Positions 6,425 to 8,061 of a DNA stretch of 8,061 nt are shown here, one piece after another. Position numbers and translations under genes: made by a program. The stretch spans positions 12,698 through 20,758 of the forward strand of contig PMXT01000017.1 of NCBI GenBank assembly GCA_003170995.1, written 5' to 3'. Position 1 is the stretch's first letter. Every line of letters starts with the position of its first letter. Source of the stretch: Actinomycetota bacterium. GTDB taxonomy: Bacteria; Actinomycetota; Thermoleophilia; Gaiellales; Gaiellaceae. The notes beneath the pieces were generated by a model. It made no database searches. It saw nothing but the letters and a program-made list of their open reading frames with translations, and had not been told where the DNA came from.

Positions 6425-6550
6425 TCAGAGATACTTCTCGAGCCAGGCGACCGCATCAGCCCACATCTCGGCGCTGAGCTCCTGCGCTACGCCCGGGCGA
6501 ACGACCAGGCGCAGGCGCTCGACCTCGCGAAGCTGAAGCGGGCGTGGAGA
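6425..6550 (-). pseudogene. Orphan C-terminal protein tail after the MFS gene
   Basis: Immediately beyond the TAA of the MFS gene the same frame continues open to a TGA at 6425-6427. It reads REVERLRLVVRPGVAQEL and then SAEMWADAVAWLEKYL before the stop. The last helix (W-DAVAWLEKYL) looks like the end of an alpha/beta-hydrolase-type protein. There is no start codon with a ribosome-binding site, so it would be expressed only by readthrough. The likeliest reading is the leftover 3' end of a deleted gene, trimmed by the event that brought the MFS end next to it. The family guess is weak. Confidence 0.35.
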
Positions 6551-7822
6551 TTACAGATCGAGCGGCGATTCCACGTAGGGCTCCAACGAGACGCCGACCG
6601 GGGCCTGCTTCGCGGACGGGAAGAGTGGGCGGGCGAGGAGCCAGCCTATGAGGCCAGCGAGCACCGTTGCCACGCTCGCAAGCGCCCAGACCAGCCGAGC
6701 ACCCGCGCGATCGGTGAGCACGCCGGCGCCAAGCGAAGCGAAGGTCAGGACGAGGGCGTTGGCGCTCATGATCATGGCGAACGAGCGACCACGTAGATCG
6801 TCGGAGGCGCCCTGTTGCACGAGCATCGCGTTGGCCGTCAGGAGCAGGCCGTTGCCCGCTCCCGCGATCAGGAGAATCGCTACTGCCAGCGCGAAGGGAG
6901 GGAGTAGAGCGACGAGACCCATACCGAGCGCGAGCAGCGCGAAACCGAGTGCGTAGGCGGTAGCGAAAGATCTTCTCGCGAAGACCGCCCGCGCGCTGAA
7001 GGCGCCGACGAAAACGCCGAGGCCGGTCGCGGCCATGAACACTCCGTAGCCGAGGTTGCCGGCGCCGAAGTCGTGCTTGACCAGCTCGACCTCGGCCGTG
7101 TTCATCGCGGCGATCCCGATCATCGCCACGTTCCAGGCGATGAAGACCGTCAGCAGCGGACGCGAGCGAAAGACGGCGGCGGCTCCGTCGAGGAGGTCGC
7201 GCAGGTAGCCGCGTGATGCCGCCGTGACCGACTGCAGACCGGACGACCGGATACCGGCGATGAGCAGCGCCGAGAAGACGAAGCTGGCGGCGTTGAGCAG
7301 GTAGGCCGGGTGAGGCCCGGCGGCCGCGACGAGGACGCCGCCGCCGAGCGGCCCGGCGACCATCGTCACGCTGGTAGCGGTCTGGAAAAGACCATTGGCG
7401 CCGGCCAGATCGCGCTCCTCGACGAGATTTGGGAGCCCCGCGTAGACCGCGGGAGTGAAGAGACCGGCGGCCACGCCCGCCAGCGTCGCGAGAGCGATGA
7501 TCGCCCAGGCGCCAGGCGCGAAGACCAGGGCAACGAAAACACCGGTGCGGAAGAGATCGGCGCCGATCATCAACGAGCGCCGGGGCAGGCGATCGAGCAG
7601 CGGGCTGAGCAAGAAGCCGAGCAGCGCTATCGGCAGCGTCTCGCTCACGAGCAGCGCCCCAACCCAAACCGAGGAGTGCGTCCGGTCGTAGACGTCGATC
7701 GCGAGCGCGACGAAAGCGAGCCAGGTACCCGTGCTCGAGATCAGCGTGGCCCAGAACAGCCGCCGGACACCCGCATAACGGAACAGCGCAATCTGCTCTG
7801 AGGTGGACGAGCGAAGACCCAT
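6551..7822 (-). CDS. MFS transporter (EntS/MFS_3-like exporter)
   Basis: A 423-residue inner-membrane transporter with about 12 hydrophobic segments, probably proton-driven efflux. Segment 1 starts near residue 22 (LFWATLISSTGTWLAFVALA). The loop between segments 2 and 3 has the MFS motif DRLPRRSLMIGADLFRTG (77-94). Segments 4-5 carry VYAGLPNLVEERDLAGANGL and MVAGPLGGGVLV, typical of the EntS/MFS_3 branch that exports siderophores, drugs or other small molecules. A longer central loop around 195-215 separates the two halves. The C-terminus is a short soluble tail. The substrate cannot be deduced. The ATG at 7822 lacks a Shine-Dalgarno but sits just after a good promoter, which suits leaderless expression. 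It is convergent with glyA, with 132 bases between the stops. Confidence 0.92.
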   Translation of the reverse strand: MGLRSSTSEQIALFRYAGVRRLFWATLISSTGTWLAFVALAIDVYDRTHSSVWVGALLVSETLPIALLGFLLSPLLDRLPRRSLMIGADLFRTGVFVALVFAPGAWAIIALATLAGVAAGLFTPAVYAGLPNLVEERDLAGANGLFQTATSVTMVAGPLGGGVLVAAAGPHPAYLLNAASFVFSALLIAGIRSSGLQSVTAASRGYLRDLLDGAAAVFRSRPLLTVFIAWNVAMIGIAAMNTAEVELVKHDFGAGNLGYGVFMAATGLGVFVGAFSARAVFARRSFATAYALGFALLALGMGLVALLPPFALAVAILLIAGAGNGLLLTANAMLVQQGASDDLRGRSFAMIMSANALVLTFASLGAGVLTDRAGARLVWALASVATVLAGLIGWLLARPLFPSAKQAPVGVSLEPYVESPLDL

Positions 7823-7831
7823 GTTCGCTGA

Positions 7832-7860
7832 ACGCTAACCCCGACCTTGCACAATGACAA
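7832..7860 (-). promoter_or_regulatory. Promoter of the MFS gene, leaderless layout
   Basis: On the minus strand TTGTCA (7860-7855, five of six to TTGACA) is followed by exactly 17 bases and TAGCGT (7837-7832, TANNNT). The ATG begins nine bases after the -10, so the transcript would have a leader of zero to three bases. No Shine-Dalgarno is present, which agrees. Confidence 0.6.
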
Positions 7861-7967
7861 GGAGTTGGCGCTGTTTTGGCTCAGTCGAACCCGAGCTTAG
7901 AGTCTGTTTCGGTAGGAATGTGCGACCGAGGGGGTCAAGCCGTGGATGCCAGAGAGCTCGCCTCGGA

Positions 7968-8061
7968 ATGAAGACCCGTCGACTGGGTGTGATCGGTGAG
8001 TGCGAGGCTAGGACGCAGTATCGCGTTCGTAGCCGGAAGCTACGGGCGCGACCAGGGCCTA
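7968..8061 (+). other. Possible partial open frame at the right edge
   Basis: An ATG at 7968 opens a frame that runs off the window (MKTRRLGVIGECEARTQYRV then basic residues). There is no Shine-Dalgarno and no recognised family. A 6-bp hairpin, CGTAGC-CGGAA-GCTACG (8028-8044), lies inside it. Between 7861 and 7967 I see no gene, only TCGGT...ACCGA inverted arms (near 7910-7930). It could be the start of a gene or structured non-coding DNA. Confidence 0.15.

Overview
The window reads as a piece of a high-GC actinobacterial chromosome or metagenomic contig. GTG starts, GC-rich third positions, promoter-to-start arrangements typical of leaderless mRNAs and the protein styles all fit. The collagen-like protein with a conserved linker before its Gly repeats, and the lipoprotein ending in GCWRFTLRW...DTLDL, look most like soil Thermoleophilia (Gaiellales/Solirubrobacterales). 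That placement rests on recognition, not on a search.

Left part (1-1127): a broken, truncated PfkB-type sugar kinase remnant on the minus strand sits beside a VapBC-type toxin-antitoxin pair on the plus strand. The pair overlaps by 4 bases and is preceded by a 10+10 bp perfect inverted repeat that covers the Shine-Dalgarno of the antitoxin. The PIN toxin has lost two of its expected catalytic acidic residues. Next comes an intact aldo/keto reductase on the minus strand (1263-2267).

Middle part (2429-4761): three exported proteins of envelope type. They are a collagen-like protein with a C-terminal beta-rich domain (minus), a small lipoprotein (minus) and a six-cysteine secreted protein (plus). 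The spacer between the first two carries a 24-bp imperfect direct repeat.

Right part (4762-8061): a ZTP (pfl-type) riboswitch precedes glyA, encoding serine hydroxymethyltransferase. The riboswitch can be folded base by base: P1 of 7 bp, P2 of 5 bp and a GGCG/CGCC pseudoknot. Its 3' GGGCA can alternatively pair with the glyA ribosome-binding region, which suggests translational control. ZTP signals a shortage of 10-formyl-THF, and GlyA feeds the one-carbon pool, so sensor and gene fit together. Convergent to glyA is an MFS exporter on the minus strand with a strong-looking promoter placed for leaderless or nearly leaderless transcription. An orphan protein tail lies just beyond its stop codon. 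The last 240 bases hold no recognisable gene.

No CRISPR array, tRNA, rRNA or intact transposase was found. The best-supported items are glyA with its riboswitch, the aldo/keto reductase, the MFS exporter, the VapBC pair and the collagen-like protein.
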